Part shown: one piece after another, positions 52,276 through 61,380 of the stretch
Numbering within the stretch: the first letter of the stretch is position 1
How the letters are laid out: each line of letters starts with the position of its first letter
Source: MFD02979-c5 sp963705385
Lineage (GTDB): Bacteria; Bacteroidota; Bacteroidia; Cytophagales; Amoebophilaceae
Direction: 5' to 3'
DNA: 64,000 nt
Assembly: GCA_963705385.1 (NCBI GenBank)
Contig: OY970075.1
Location: forward strand, 682,001 to 746,000
Translations under genes and position numbers: made by a program
The notes under the pieces: generated by a model
Databases searched by the model: none
Seen by the model: only the letters and a program-made list of their open reading frames with translations
Told to the model about the DNA's origin: nothing

Positions 52276-54426
52276 ATGCGAAAAAAGAAAAACAACGAAA
52301 AATCACTTGCTTTCAGCAAGGACCTTACCACGCACTACAAAAAGTTAATACTGATCCTTTTCCAAGCTGACCCAGGGCAGCACTATACGATAAGACGGCT
52401 CTACAAGCAGTTTGATGCCAGCGACCAGGCCGCCCAAGAAGCCGTAAAAGGAGCAATGAAGACTTTGGTAGAATCAGGCAAGCTCTATGAAGTGAGCGAA
52501 GAGCAATATGCCCTCCTAGACAAACTGAAATATGTTATAGGTCAGGTAGACCATGTAAACCCTAGTTACGCTTATGTTGTGCCCCAAGGAGAGGAAGAAG
52601 ACCTTTGGGTAAAGCAAGAGCACTTGTTAGGTGCCTTACATAAAGACCTTGTCAAGGTTGTAGTCCTCGAGCAAGGGGGTGAAGAAAAGCGCGCTGTAGG
52701 TAGGGTAGTAGAAATTATAGAACGCAGTAAAGTGCCTATTGTAGGCCGTCTAGAGCGTCACGGAAGAGCTGCCTTTGTAGTTCCTGATGGTCGGCGTATG
52801 CACTACGACATCTTTATCGAGCCAGAAGCACTAAAAAGAGCTAAAGACGGTGACAAAGTCATTGTAGAGATTACAGACTGGCCTAACGGACGCAAAAACC
52901 CGCAGGGTGTGGTTAAAGAAGTACTAGGCCAGGCAGGACTACACCATGTAGAGATGCACGCCATTATGGCCGAGTTTGGCTTGTCTGCAAGCTTTCCTGA
53001 AGACATACTTACCCAAGCCAATGCTATTCCTGTAACACTTCCCCAGCAAGAGATTGCTCGCAGAAAGGACTTTAGAGGCATACCTACTTTTACGATTGAT
53101 CCGGAAGATGCAAAAGATTTTGATGATGCCCTTTCTTTTAGGGCACTTCCCAATGGCCACTATGAGGTAGGTATACATATTGCCGATGTGAGTTACTATG
53201 TACAAGAAGAAAGCCTGTTAGACCAAGAAGCCTTTCAGCGTGGTAGTTCGGTATATTTAGTAGACAGGACCATCCCCATGCTTCCTGAAAAGCTCTCCAA
53301 TGAGCTTTGCTCGCTCAGGCCCCATGAAGACAAGCTGACTTTCTCAGCTGTATTTGAGCTGGATGATCAGGGAAAAGTACATCAGGAGTGGTTTGGAGAA
53401 ACTATCATCCACTCAGACAAGCGCTTTGCTTATGAAGAAGCCCAAAAAGCTATTAACCAGCAGCAAGAAGATTTTTATGAAGCCCTTACTAAGCTCAACG
53501 AGCTATCCAAGCAGCTGCGCATAGATCGATTTAAACAAGGTGCTATCAACTTTGAAACTATCGAGGTAAAATTCCGGCTAGATGCACAAGGTAAGCCTTT
53601 ACAAGTAGTGCCTAAAGTGAGGATGGACACGCACAAGCTCGTGGAAGAGTTTATGCTCCTTGCTAACAAGCATGTGGCCACTTATGTTCAGAAAATGGTC
53701 CCTCAAAAGGAGAAGCCTACTTTTGTCTATAGAATTCACGGCGATCCCAATCCAGAAAAACTGAGCGACTTTTTCCTTTTTGTTAAACAACTTGGCTATG
53801 AGGTAAGCACTAAAAATAAGGCTGTTTCCTACACGATTAACGCTTTATCAGAAGCTGTGGTAGGAAAAGCCGAAGAGAACATCGTTCAGACGCTAGCTAT
53901 CCGTACTATGGCCAAAGCCCTCTACTCTACAGAGGCTAAAGCCCACTTTGGGCTAGCTTTCAAGCATTACACCCATTTTACTTCGCCCATCAGGCGATAT
54001 CCAGACATCATGGTACATCGGCTGCTTAAAAAATACCTACAAGGCCAGTTTGAGATTAACCAACGCCTATACGAGGAACGCTGTAAATATGCTTCTAATC
54101 GAGAGCAGATAGCCATGGACGCAGAACGTGCCTCTATAAAATACAAGCAAGTAGAGTTTATGGAGCAGCTCAAAGGAGAAGTCTTAGAAGGCGTTATCTG
54201 CAGTATCGCGGAATGGGGACTTTACATAGAGCTCACAGCCAGTCAGTGTGAGGGCATGGTACGCCTGGCCGACATGAAAGATGATTATTATGAGGTGGAT
54301 GAAAAAGGATTTAGGGTAATTGGTAGACGTTCTAAAAAAACTTACCGCTTAGGGGACCAAGTGCAGGTGCAAATTAAAGCTTGTGATGTCACCAAAAGAA
54401 CTATTGACCTGATCCTGATTGATTAA
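52276..54426 (+). CDS. rnr: ribonuclease R
   Basis: 3'-to-5' exoribonuclease of the RNB (RNase II) family, degrades structured RNA. 716 residues: N-terminal winged helix (about 15-75), cold-shock domains (about 80-230), the RNB catalytic domain with RGIPTFTIDPEDAKDFDDAL (catalytic aspartates) and HFTSPIRRYPDIMVHRLL, and the C-terminal S1 domain (GVICSIAEWGLYIEL). I chose ATG 52276 (MRKKKNNEKSLAF). A TATATTTG box at 52264-52271 with TTG 18 bases upstream would place the start point at or next to this ATG; it may be leaderless, or the box may be chance. Confidence 0.95.
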   Translation: MRKKKNNEKSLAFSKDLTTHYKKLILILFQADPGQHYTIRRLYKQFDASDQAAQEAVKGAMKTLVESGKLYEVSEEQYALLDKLKYVIGQVDHVNPSYAYVVPQGEEEDLWVKQEHLLGALHKDLVKVVVLEQGGEEKRAVGRVVEIIERSKVPIVGRLERHGRAAFVVPDGRRMHYDIFIEPEALKRAKDGDKVIVEITDWPNGRKNPQGVVKEVLGQAGLHHVEMHAIMAEFGLSASFPEDILTQANAIPVTLPQQEIARRKDFRGIPTFTIDPEDAKDFDDALSFRALPNGHYEVGIHIADVSYYVQEESLLDQEAFQRGSSVYLVDRTIPMLPEKLSNELCSLRPHEDKLTFSAVFELDDQGKVHQEWFGETIIHSDKRFAYEEAQKAINQQQEDFYEALTKLNELSKQLRIDRFKQGAINFETIEVKFRLDAQGKPLQVVPKVRMDTHKLVEEFMLLANKHVATYVQKMVPQKEKPTFVYRIHGDPNPEKLSDFFLFVKQLGYEVSTKNKAVSYTINALSEAVVGKAEENIVQTLAIRTMAKALYSTEAKAHFGLAFKHYTHFTSPIRRYPDIMVHRLLKKYLQGQFEINQRLYEERCKYASNREQIAMDAERASIKYKQVEFMEQLKGEVLEGVICSIAEWGLYIELTASQCEGMVRLADMKDDYYEVDEKGFRVIGRRSKKTYRLGDQVQVQIKACDVTKRTIDLILID

Positions 54427-54571
54427 TATTATTGTTTGTATGGCTAATGATAATAATGGTAAAAGTCCTTCCTAAAACTTTGAGAAGGTGTTGCCATGAA
54501 TCACTCCTACGGTACGGAAACAACACCCTGCTTATATGGATAAAGTGAGGTTATAAAAAACAACTAAGCTT

Positions 54572-56017
54572 ATGAGCACAACGCATCAAATACTAGAAGA
54601 ACTCACTACCTCCGTCTACCCATATGGCTTTGAAAGCAATATAGAGTCAGAAATGGCTCCTCGGGGTTTGAATGAAGCAACTATCCAATTTATTGCTGCC
54701 AAGAAAAATGAGCCTAGTTGGATGCTAGACTGGCGTCTCCAAGCCTATCGACACTGGCTTACTATGCAAGAGCCCAAGTGGCCGAATGTCTATTATCCGC
54801 CTATTAACTACCAAGACATCATCTATTACGCAGCACCTAAGAAAAATCCTTCACACAAAAGCTTAGGCGAAGTAGATCCTGAACTCTTGGCTACTTTTGA
54901 GAAATTAGGTATTTCCTTAGAAGAGCAAAAAAGATTGACCGGCGTAGCTATCGATGTAGTGATGGATAGTGTGTCTGTAGCTACCACCTTCCAAAAGACC
55001 CTAGAAGAGCTGGGTATTATTTTCTGTTCGTTTAGTGAGGCCGTACAACACCACCCTGAACTTGTCAAAAAGTATTTAGGTACGGTCGTTCCCCCACAAG
55101 ACAACTACTTTGCAGCCCTCAACGCGGCGGTCTTTAGTGATGGCTCTTTCTGCTACATTCCCAAGGGGGTACGCTGCCCTATGGAGTTGTCTACCTACTT
55201 TCGCATCAATGCAGCCAACACTGGCCAATTTGAGCGGACACTTATTATAGCTGAGGAAGGTGCTTATGTGAGCTACCTAGAAGGCTGTACAGCGCCCATG
55301 CGAGACGAAAACCAGCTGCATGCAGCTGTAGTAGAAATATATGCTGCTAAAGAGGCAGAGGTAAAATACGCTACTGTACAAAATTGGTACCCTGGTGATA
55401 AAGAAGGGAAGGGAGGAATCTACAACTTTGTGACCAAACGCGGCATTTGTGCAGGAGAGCGTTCAAAAATATCTTGGACACAAGTAGAAACAGGCTCTGC
55501 TATTACTTGGAAATACCCTAGCTGCATCCTGGTGGGTGATCACGCTATTGGAGAATTTTATTCTGTGGCAGTCACTAAAAACAAACAGCAAGCTGATACA
55601 GGTACCAAGATGATCCACATAGGCAAGAACACACGAAGTAGAATTGTTTCTAAAGGCATAGCTGCGGGCCAAGGCCAGAACAGCTATCGTGGCCTTGTGA
55701 AAGTTGTTAAATGCGCTGAAAACGCGCGTAACTTTTCCCAGTGTGACTCTTTGCTTATTGGCAGCCAATGCGGTGCACATACCTTCCCTTACATCGACGT
55801 CAACAATAAAACTGCGCAAGTGGAACACGAAGCAACTACCTCGAAGATAGGAGAAGATCAGCTGTTTTATTGTAACCAACGCGGTATTAGCACTGAAGAA
55901 GCAATAGCCCTCATTGTCAATGGCTACTGTAAAGAGGTACTCAACAAGCTTCCCATGGAATTTGCTGTAGAAGCTCAAAAACTTTTGTCTCTGACGCTAG
56001 AGGGAAGCGTAGGCTAG
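54572..56017 (+). CDS. sufB: Fe-S cluster assembly scaffold SufB
   Basis: 481 residues, complete. Features: VYPYGFESNIESEMAPRGLN, PKGVRCPMELSTYFRIN, ISYLEGCTAP-like region (here YVSYLEGCTAPMRDENQLHA), and SQCDSLLIGSQCGAHTFPYI with the conserved cysteines, then YCNQRGISTEEA. Normally sufB is followed by sufC and sufD; here the next plus-strand gene is trmB, so the Suf partners must lie elsewhere or be lost. Confidence 0.95.
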   Translation: MSTTHQILEELTTSVYPYGFESNIESEMAPRGLNEATIQFIAAKKNEPSWMLDWRLQAYRHWLTMQEPKWPNVYYPPINYQDIIYYAAPKKNPSHKSLGEVDPELLATFEKLGISLEEQKRLTGVAIDVVMDSVSVATTFQKTLEELGIIFCSFSEAVQHHPELVKKYLGTVVPPQDNYFAALNAAVFSDGSFCYIPKGVRCPMELSTYFRINAANTGQFERTLIIAEEGAYVSYLEGCTAPMRDENQLHAAVVEIYAAKEAEVKYATVQNWYPGDKEGKGGIYNFVTKRGICAGERSKISWTQVETGSAITWKYPSCILVGDHAIGEFYSVAVTKNKQQADTGTKMIHIGKNTRSRIVSKGIAAGQGQNSYRGLVKVVKCAENARNFSQCDSLLIGSQCGAHTFPYIDVNNKTAQVEHEATTSKIGEDQLFYCNQRGISTEEAIALIVNGYCKEVLNKLPMEFAVEAQKLLSLTLEGSVG

Positions 56018-56452
56018 GGTCATTCCTCTGTTGATTTATTCGCTCATGTTACGCAAGTGCTACAAGCTACTTGTATAAAAGCTGTTCGCTCGCAGAGCGA
56101 CCCCATAAAAGCTCTCCTCCTTCATGAAGGAGAAGTTAGAGGTGGGGTTTTATAAGCTTTATCCACTGAACATGGGATATAGATTATAGATTGATGCTGC
56201 TGCAAAAGCAGATCTCAATCCTTTTTAAACTCATGAACATATGTTATGCGTAAGGAGGCGGGCGGGTTATGCAGCTGGTTGTACCAGTGACACTGGCCTT
56301 ACTGAGAGTTTGTAGAGGATCCTTTCAAACGACCAGCAGGTGTTGGAAGCTGTATGGATCATAGGGGCCCTTTCGTGTAGCTCCAGCATAACAAGGAAAA
56401 TTTGTCTCTATCTGAGTATTAAAGACCAACAAAAAGACAGTCTGATAAATAA
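56018..56452. other. 435-base intergenic stretch with dispersed repeat copy B
   Basis: Apart from the repeat (56043-56149) no coding frame or RNA gene was recognised. The position where sufC would be expected holds no trace of it. Confidence 0.5.
56043..56149 (+). repeat. dispersed intergenic repeat, copy B
   Basis: Blocks catgttacgca, ctgttcgctcgcagag, cccataaaagctctcctcct, then the palindrome CTCCTTCATGAAGGAG and gttagaggtgg. Same orientation as copy A (24922-25063); copy C is inverted. Confidence 0.7.
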
Positions 56453-57109
56453 ATGCGAAAAAAGCTTCAACGGTTTGCTGACAATGCAGAGCGTTATCAC
56501 ATCATAGAGCCTGGCAAGGCTATCTATGAACATATCAAAGGTCGGTGGCGCTACCAGCACTTTAATAATCAGTATGACCTTGTGGTAGAACTAGCGTGTG
56601 GTAAAGGAGCCTATGCAGTGGGCCTGGCACAGCAGTTCCCTCATAAAAACTTTGTAGGGATAGACACCAAAGGAGCCCGCTTGTGGGTAGGTAGTACTTA
56701 TGCAATAACCCATAACCTCAACAACGTTGCTTTTTTGCGTACAAAAATTGAACAGCTAGCTCATTTCTTTGCTCCAGGAGAGATCAATACGTTGTATATC
56801 CCTTTTCCAGATCCAAGGCCGCGCAGCCGTGATGAAAAACGCCGGCTTACCAGCCCTAGATTTCTAGCACTTTACCGGCAGCTCCTCCAGCCAGGAGGAC
56901 AAGTACACTTCAAAACAGACAACGAAGCACTTTTTGCCTACACGCTCATGGTACTTCGTACAGAAAAGGGCATTAAAGACCTGGTTTATACAGAGGATTT
57001 ATATCAATCTGAATTGCTAGCAAGGCACCATGGCATCCAAACAGACTATGAGCAGCGGTTTCTAGCACAAGGCGCTCAGGTCAAATATTTGTGTTTTTCT
57101 TTTGCCTAG
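56453..57109 (+). CDS. trmB: tRNA (guanine-46-N7)-methyltransferase
   Basis: Methylates G46 in the tRNA variable loop with S-adenosylmethionine. 218 residues. SAM motif VVELACGKGAYAVGLA, FVGIDTKGARLWVG, and the family signature as PFPDPRPRSRDEKRRL (usual FPDPWPKKRHxKRR). Start ATG (MRKKLQRFADNAERYHI). The KGAR and RLTSPRFL motifs are typical of Bacteroidota TrmB. Confidence 0.93.
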   Translation: MRKKLQRFADNAERYHIIEPGKAIYEHIKGRWRYQHFNNQYDLVVELACGKGAYAVGLAQQFPHKNFVGIDTKGARLWVGSTYAITHNLNNVAFLRTKIEQLAHFFAPGEINTLYIPFPDPRPRSRDEKRRLTSPRFLALYRQLLQPGGQVHFKTDNEALFAYTLMVLRTEKGIKDLVYTEDLYQSELLARHHGIQTDYEQRFLAQGAQVKYLCFSFA

Positions 57110-57295
57110 CCAGATTTTTTAGGTGTGAGTCATACGCTCCTTAATACCAATGGCTATTTATGGACCTTCTAAACAGTCAGTTTAGGCCTTTCCAGTTCAA
57201 TTAATGATACAAACTCAATGTTAGAGCAAACGGAAAACAGTCCAGGAGGGTTGATAAAGTCAGGCTAAAAAGGAATACTCTTTATCTCCGCTTTT

Positions 57296-59452
57296 TCATC
57301 TATATTTTTCCGTTATCTCACTGAGGTCTTTAGTTGCCTTTGAAGCCGCCCCCTTGATGGCGATGTGCGGTGCGATGACCAGGGCTACGATAGCAGTAAG
57401 CTTGATAAGAATGTTCATGGAAGGGCCTGAGGTATCTTTGAAAGGATCTCCCACGGTGTCGCCTGTTACTGAAGCTTTGTGGGGCTCTGAACCTTTATAA
57501 AATTTCTCCCCATTAATTTCTACACCTTTTTCAAAAGATTTTTTAGCATTGTCCCATGCGCCGCCTGCGTTAGACTGGAAGATAGCCATCAAGGTCCCAC
57601 TTACAGTGACTCCGGCTAAAAGGCCTCCTAAAACTTCCGGTCCAAAGACAAATCCTACTACTGCTGGTGTAACAGTAGCTAGGGCTCCTGGTAGGAGCAT
57701 GGCTTTAAGGGATGCTTGTGTAGAAATGGCTATGCACTTGTCATATTCAGGCTGGGCTTTACCCTCCATAATGCCTTTTATTTCTCGGAACTGTCTTCTC
57801 ACCTCATGAACCATAGCCATAGCGGCCTTGCCCACAGCACGAATGGTTAAAGCAGAAAACAAGAAAGGGATCATTCCGCCTACAAACAGACCAGCTAGTA
57901 CAGGCGCTTTGTAGATATCTATGGCAGTAATGTTGGCCGTTCTGACATAGGCTGCAAACAAAGCCAACGAGGTCAAAGCAGCAGAGGCAATAGCAAACCC
58001 TTTGCCTGTGGCAGCAGTAGTGTTACCTGCTGTGTCTAGTACATCGGTTCTCTGCCTCACTTCTTCTGGCAAGCCACTCATTTCTGCAATACCGCCTGCA
58101 TTGTCTGCAATAGGTCCAAAAGCATCGATAGAGAGTTGTAGGGTTGTGGTGGCCATCATCCCTGTAGCAGCCATGGCAACACCATAGAAGCCTGAAAAAT
58201 GAAAAGCACTGTAGATGCCTGCTGCAAAAAGTACCATGGGCAAGGCTGTGGAGAGCATGCCTACACTGAGCCCGGCAATAATGTTGGTTGCATGCCCTGT
58301 ATAGGACTGCTCAATAATAAAACGTACTGGCTTCCGGCCTATAGCTGTAAAGTACTCTGTGATAGCACTGATAAGAACGCCTACAATTAAACCAGTTAAT
58401 ACAGCGTAGAAAATACCATTGGCTGCAAAGGATTGCCCCCGCATGGAAAGGGTAGGTGGTAATAGTTTTTGGATGAGACAATAAGCAGCAAAGGCCGTCA
58501 GCACCGTAGCTAGCCAGTTGCCTTTGTTAAAGGCCTGTAGGATATCGCTGTCTTCTTTGACACTAATGAAAAAGGTAGCTACCAACGAAATAATAATGCC
58601 TGATGCGCTAATAAGCATTGGAAGTAAGATAGGAGAAAGGCCTCCTAAACTATCTGTCGTTTCTATTTCGCTGCCTAGCACCATGGCTGCCAACATGGTG
58701 GCCACATAGGAACCAAACAAATCAGCCCCCATACCTGCTATATCACCTACATTGTCGCCTACATTGTCAGCAATGGTTGCGGGGTTTCTAGGATCATCTT
58801 CAGGGACGTCGGCTTCTAATTTACCTACAATGTCAGCACCTACATCGGCTGCTTTAGTGTAGATTCCACCTGCTACGCGTGCAAACAAAGCAACGCCCTC
58901 TGCGCCCAGTGAAAAACCTGTCAGTGTCTCTAGGACCAACGTTAGCGCATGCCTATTGGTAGCAGTAAGGCCTTCTGGCAAAAAGTACCAGAAGAACAAA
59001 ATGAATAAGCTGCTTAGGCCTATCATGGCCAATCCTGTAACGCCCATGCCCATGACTGCACCGCCTGCAAAGGAAATTTTAAAGGCCTTGGCCAAGCTGG
59101 TGCGTGCTGCTTGGGCTGTCCTTACATTGGCCTGTGTAGCAATCTTCATGCCCATCCAACCTGCTAACGCAGAAAATATAGCACCTACGACAAAGGCAGC
59201 AACAATAAGAGGGTGGGAATGGTCATCAGTAATGCCCAAATAACCTAAAAGAAGGCAAACGACAATTACAAAATAGCTGATCATTTTGTATTCTGCCTTG
59301 AGAAAGGCAATAGCACCCTGGGCAATACTGTTGGCAATGGTAGTCATTTTTACTTCTCCAGGGTCTTGCCTTGTCACCCAAGTAGCTTGCAGCGCAGTAT
59401 AGAACAATGCTAATAGGCCTAGTAGGGGTAAGGTATAGGCAAGGACATTCAT
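57296..59452 (-). CDS. hppA: membrane-bound proton/sodium-pumping pyrophosphatase
   Basis: Couples pyrophosphate hydrolysis to ion pumping. About 718 residues, around 16 membrane segments. Substrate motifs: GGIYTKAADVGADIVGKLE, DDPRNPATIADNVGDNVGDI and the C-terminal GDTVGDPFKDTSGPS. The sequence GNTTAATGKGFAIASAAL carries Ala where K+-independent enzymes have Lys, so it belongs to the K+-dependent group; H+ or Na+ as pumped ion is not settled. ATG 59452 (MNVLAYTLPLLGLL) fits the family; a further in-frame ATG is at 59497. tRNA-Thr lies just upstream on the same strand and may be in the same transcript. Confidence 0.94.
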   Translation of the reverse strand: MNVLAYTLPLLGLLALFYTALQATWVTRQDPGEVKMTTIANSIAQGAIAFLKAEYKMISYFVIVVCLLLGYLGITDDHSHPLIVAAFVVGAIFSALAGWMGMKIATQANVRTAQAARTSLAKAFKISFAGGAVMGMGVTGLAMIGLSSLFILFFWYFLPEGLTATNRHALTLVLETLTGFSLGAEGVALFARVAGGIYTKAADVGADIVGKLEADVPEDDPRNPATIADNVGDNVGDIAGMGADLFGSYVATMLAAMVLGSEIETTDSLGGLSPILLPMLISASGIIISLVATFFISVKEDSDILQAFNKGNWLATVLTAFAAYCLIQKLLPPTLSMRGQSFAANGIFYAVLTGLIVGVLISAITEYFTAIGRKPVRFIIEQSYTGHATNIIAGLSVGMLSTALPMVLFAAGIYSAFHFSGFYGVAMAATGMMATTTLQLSIDAFGPIADNAGGIAEMSGLPEEVRQRTDVLDTAGNTTAATGKGFAIASAALTSLALFAAYVRTANITAIDIYKAPVLAGLFVGGMIPFLFSALTIRAVGKAAMAMVHEVRRQFREIKGIMEGKAQPEYDKCIAISTQASLKAMLLPGALATVTPAVVGFVFGPEVLGGLLAGVTVSGTLMAIFQSNAGGAWDNAKKSFEKGVEINGEKFYKGSEPHKASVTGDTVGDPFKDTSGPSMNILIKLTAIVALVIAPHIAIKGAASKATKDLSEITEKYR

Positions 59453-59530
59453 AAGTTGCGGAGTTGAGTTTGCAGGAATAAGGCTATTATTAAGCATTAA
59501 GCTTAGCCATCTGGATTATTCAGATGTTAG

Positions 59531-59603
59531 AGCCTCCTGCCGGGATCGAACCAGCGACCTACTGATTACAAATCAGTTGCTCTACCAGCTGAGCTAAGGA
59601 GGC
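59531..59603 (-). tRNA. tRNA-Thr (anticodon TGT)
   Basis: 73 bases on the minus strand. Acceptor GCCTCCT pairs with AGGAGGC; anticodon loop TTGTAAT gives TGT (reads ACA and related Thr codons); GGTTCGATC in the T arm. Discriminator T; CCA not encoded. Confidence 0.95.
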
Positions 59604-59627
59604 CTGCCTGTGCAGTCATGAGCAACG

Positions 59628-59658
59628 CGAAAGTAAAGCGCTATTTCCTAAATCCAAA
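59628..59658 (-). promoter_or_regulatory. Bacteroidota promoter of tRNA-Thr (and perhaps hppA)
   Basis: On the minus strand TTTG (complement of 59655-59658), 19 bases, TACTTTCG (complement of 59628-59635), one mismatch to TAnnTTTG. It lies 24 bases before the tRNA. Confidence 0.65.
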
Positions 59659-59728
59659 ATGAAAGACAGGTAACTTCGTACAAAAGCTTAATATTTTACA
59701 ATCTCCACTAATAGGAAATAGGAAAGTA

Positions 59729-60094
59729 CTAAAAAGGTAAGTCATCTTCCTCAGCAGTAGGGGCTGGGGTGTTTTGAGTAAATACTCCCTCTTGAGCAGG
59801 CTGATTACTGGCCTGGTCTGCTTCTTCTATCCGCCATGCCTGTAGGGTGTTAAAATATTTTGTTTCTCCCTCTGGACTCATCCATTTCCGCCCTTTTAAG
59901 TTAAAGCTGACCTCTACTTCCTGGCCTACTTGAAAGCCATCTATCAAGCTACATCGGTCTTGTATTAACTCGAAAGATATGTATTCTGGATATTGTAAGT
60001 TTTCTGCATACTCAAGCACAAAAAGGCGCTTTTTAAAAGTATCTGATACTTGTTGGGATTTTTTGATGTCAAAAATTTTACCAATTAATTTCAT
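59729..60094 (-). CDS. DUF3127 protein, SSB-like C-terminal tail
   Basis: 121 residues, family typical of Bacteroidota. N-terminal OB-like beta segment (MKLIGKIFDIKKSQQVSDTF, RLFVLEYAENLQYPEYISFE, VSFNLKGRKW) and a disordered tail ending EEDDLPF, the acidic amphipathic end that single-stranded-DNA-binding proteins use to recruit partners. This suggests an SSB-like role, by inference. It stands alone between hppA/tRNA-Thr and the metal permease, all on the minus strand. Confidence 0.88.
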   Translation of the reverse strand: MKLIGKIFDIKKSQQVSDTFKKRLFVLEYAENLQYPEYISFELIQDRCSLIDGFQVGQEVEVSFNLKGRKWMSPEGETKYFNTLQAWRIEEADQASNQPAQEGVFTQNTPAPTAEEDDLPF

Positions 60095-60142
60095 TTTTTT
60101 GGATTTAAAAAATACTTTTTGTTAAAATAATAGTCTCTATGC

Positions 60143-61093
60143 TTACACAATATATTCATGAACTCTTTTGTAACCTGCTAGGGTTTTGCGTTTGCAATGT
60201 TGCACTAAAAAAAAGATTAGAAATAAACAACCAGCCACAGTAGCCATAGCACCTGCAATAGCCCCATTAACCCACACAGCTAAATAATAGCCCCCTATAG
60301 CAGTAGCAGTTCCTAAAAGGGAAGCAAAGATCAACATTTTGCTGAGGCATTGAGTGAACAGGTAGGCAGTGGCTGGCGGCGCTACCAGCAGTGCTACAAT
60401 GAGTATAGGTCCTACCACTTCAAATGCTGCTACAACAATAAAAGAAGTAGCTCCCATCAAAAGGTAGTGCCACCAACTAGTGTTGATGCCAATGCTAGCA
60501 GCAAAGGCAGGATCAAAAGTAGTCACTTTAAGTTCCTTGTAGCTAAGCAAAATAAACCCTAGGTTCAGTAACAACATTACACTAAGCACATAAACAGACC
60601 TGGGTCCTAGATCAACTCCTTCTGAGGTAATCCAGGAGTCTAAAGGTGCATAAGCGATTTCACCATACAAGACGCAGTCTGGGTCTAAGTCGATCTTTTT
60701 GCTGAAAAAGGAAATCAGGATAATGCCCAACGCAAAAAGCCATGTAAAGTTAATGCCAATAGAAGCATCGGGCTGTAGTCTGACTTGTCTGTGCAAAAAT
60801 TCTATCAACAAGGTGGCTAGCATGCCTACACTGCTGGCTCCTATAAGTACTACGAGAGAACTTTTAGCGCCTGTTAGAAAAAAAGCAATGACAATCCCTG
60901 GCAAGACTGCATGGGCTATTGCATCACCCATCATGGTTACTTTCCTTAGCACTAAGTAAGTGCCAATCAAGCTACAATTAATAGCGGCCAGCGAGGCAAC
61001 AAGTATGATCCAAAATGCTTCCACAGCTTTATTGAGAGCGCCTAGAGGCAGGGGCAATGCCCTAGGGCAAGTGTTTGTGATATTTTGCGCCAA
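60143..61093 (-). CDS. metal ABC transporter permease (ZnuB/TroC type)
   Basis: 316 residues, about eight membrane segments, ABC-3 family. EAFWIILVASLAAINCSLIG, TYLVLRKVTMMGDAIAHAVL and PGIVIAFFLTGAKSS are diagnostic. It carries zinc, manganese or iron with an ATPase and a periplasmic binding protein. Neither partner gene is adjacent in this window. Start is TTG (no ATG near); the first 22 residues before the membrane segment are uncertain. Ion specificity is not decidable from sequence. Confidence 0.88.
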   Translation of the reverse strand: MAQNITNTCPRALPLPLGALNKAVEAFWIILVASLAAINCSLIGTYLVLRKVTMMGDAIAHAVLPGIVIAFFLTGAKSSLVVLIGASSVGMLATLLIEFLHRQVRLQPDASIGINFTWLFALGIILISFFSKKIDLDPDCVLYGEIAYAPLDSWITSEGVDLGPRSVYVLSVMLLLNLGFILLSYKELKVTTFDPAFAASIGINTSWWHYLLMGATSFIVVAAFEVVGPILIVALLVAPPATAYLFTQCLSKMLIFASLLGTATAIGGYYLAVWVNGAIAGAMATVAGCLFLIFFLVQHCKRKTLAGYKRVHEYIV

Positions 61094-61380
61094 AGATACC
61101 CACTTTGTTTATCTTTATAAAGTTAACTGTTTTTTAACAAGGCACAACGCTCTATTTTATGCATACCCACCGAAGACTGCGCTATCTAGCGCCTCACACG
61201 AGCCCTGTTGAACCAGGTTCCTACAAAGAGGAGTGGCAAGCTGTTGAAGTCTCGGAAGCTATTTAATCAATAGCCGTGTAAATACTCTTGTAAGAAGCTG
61301 GATTGTTCAATTAGTTTGGGTGAGGGAAGAAGGCCCATAAAAAAGTAAATCTTAAACCAAGCACTTTAATTCAAATATCC

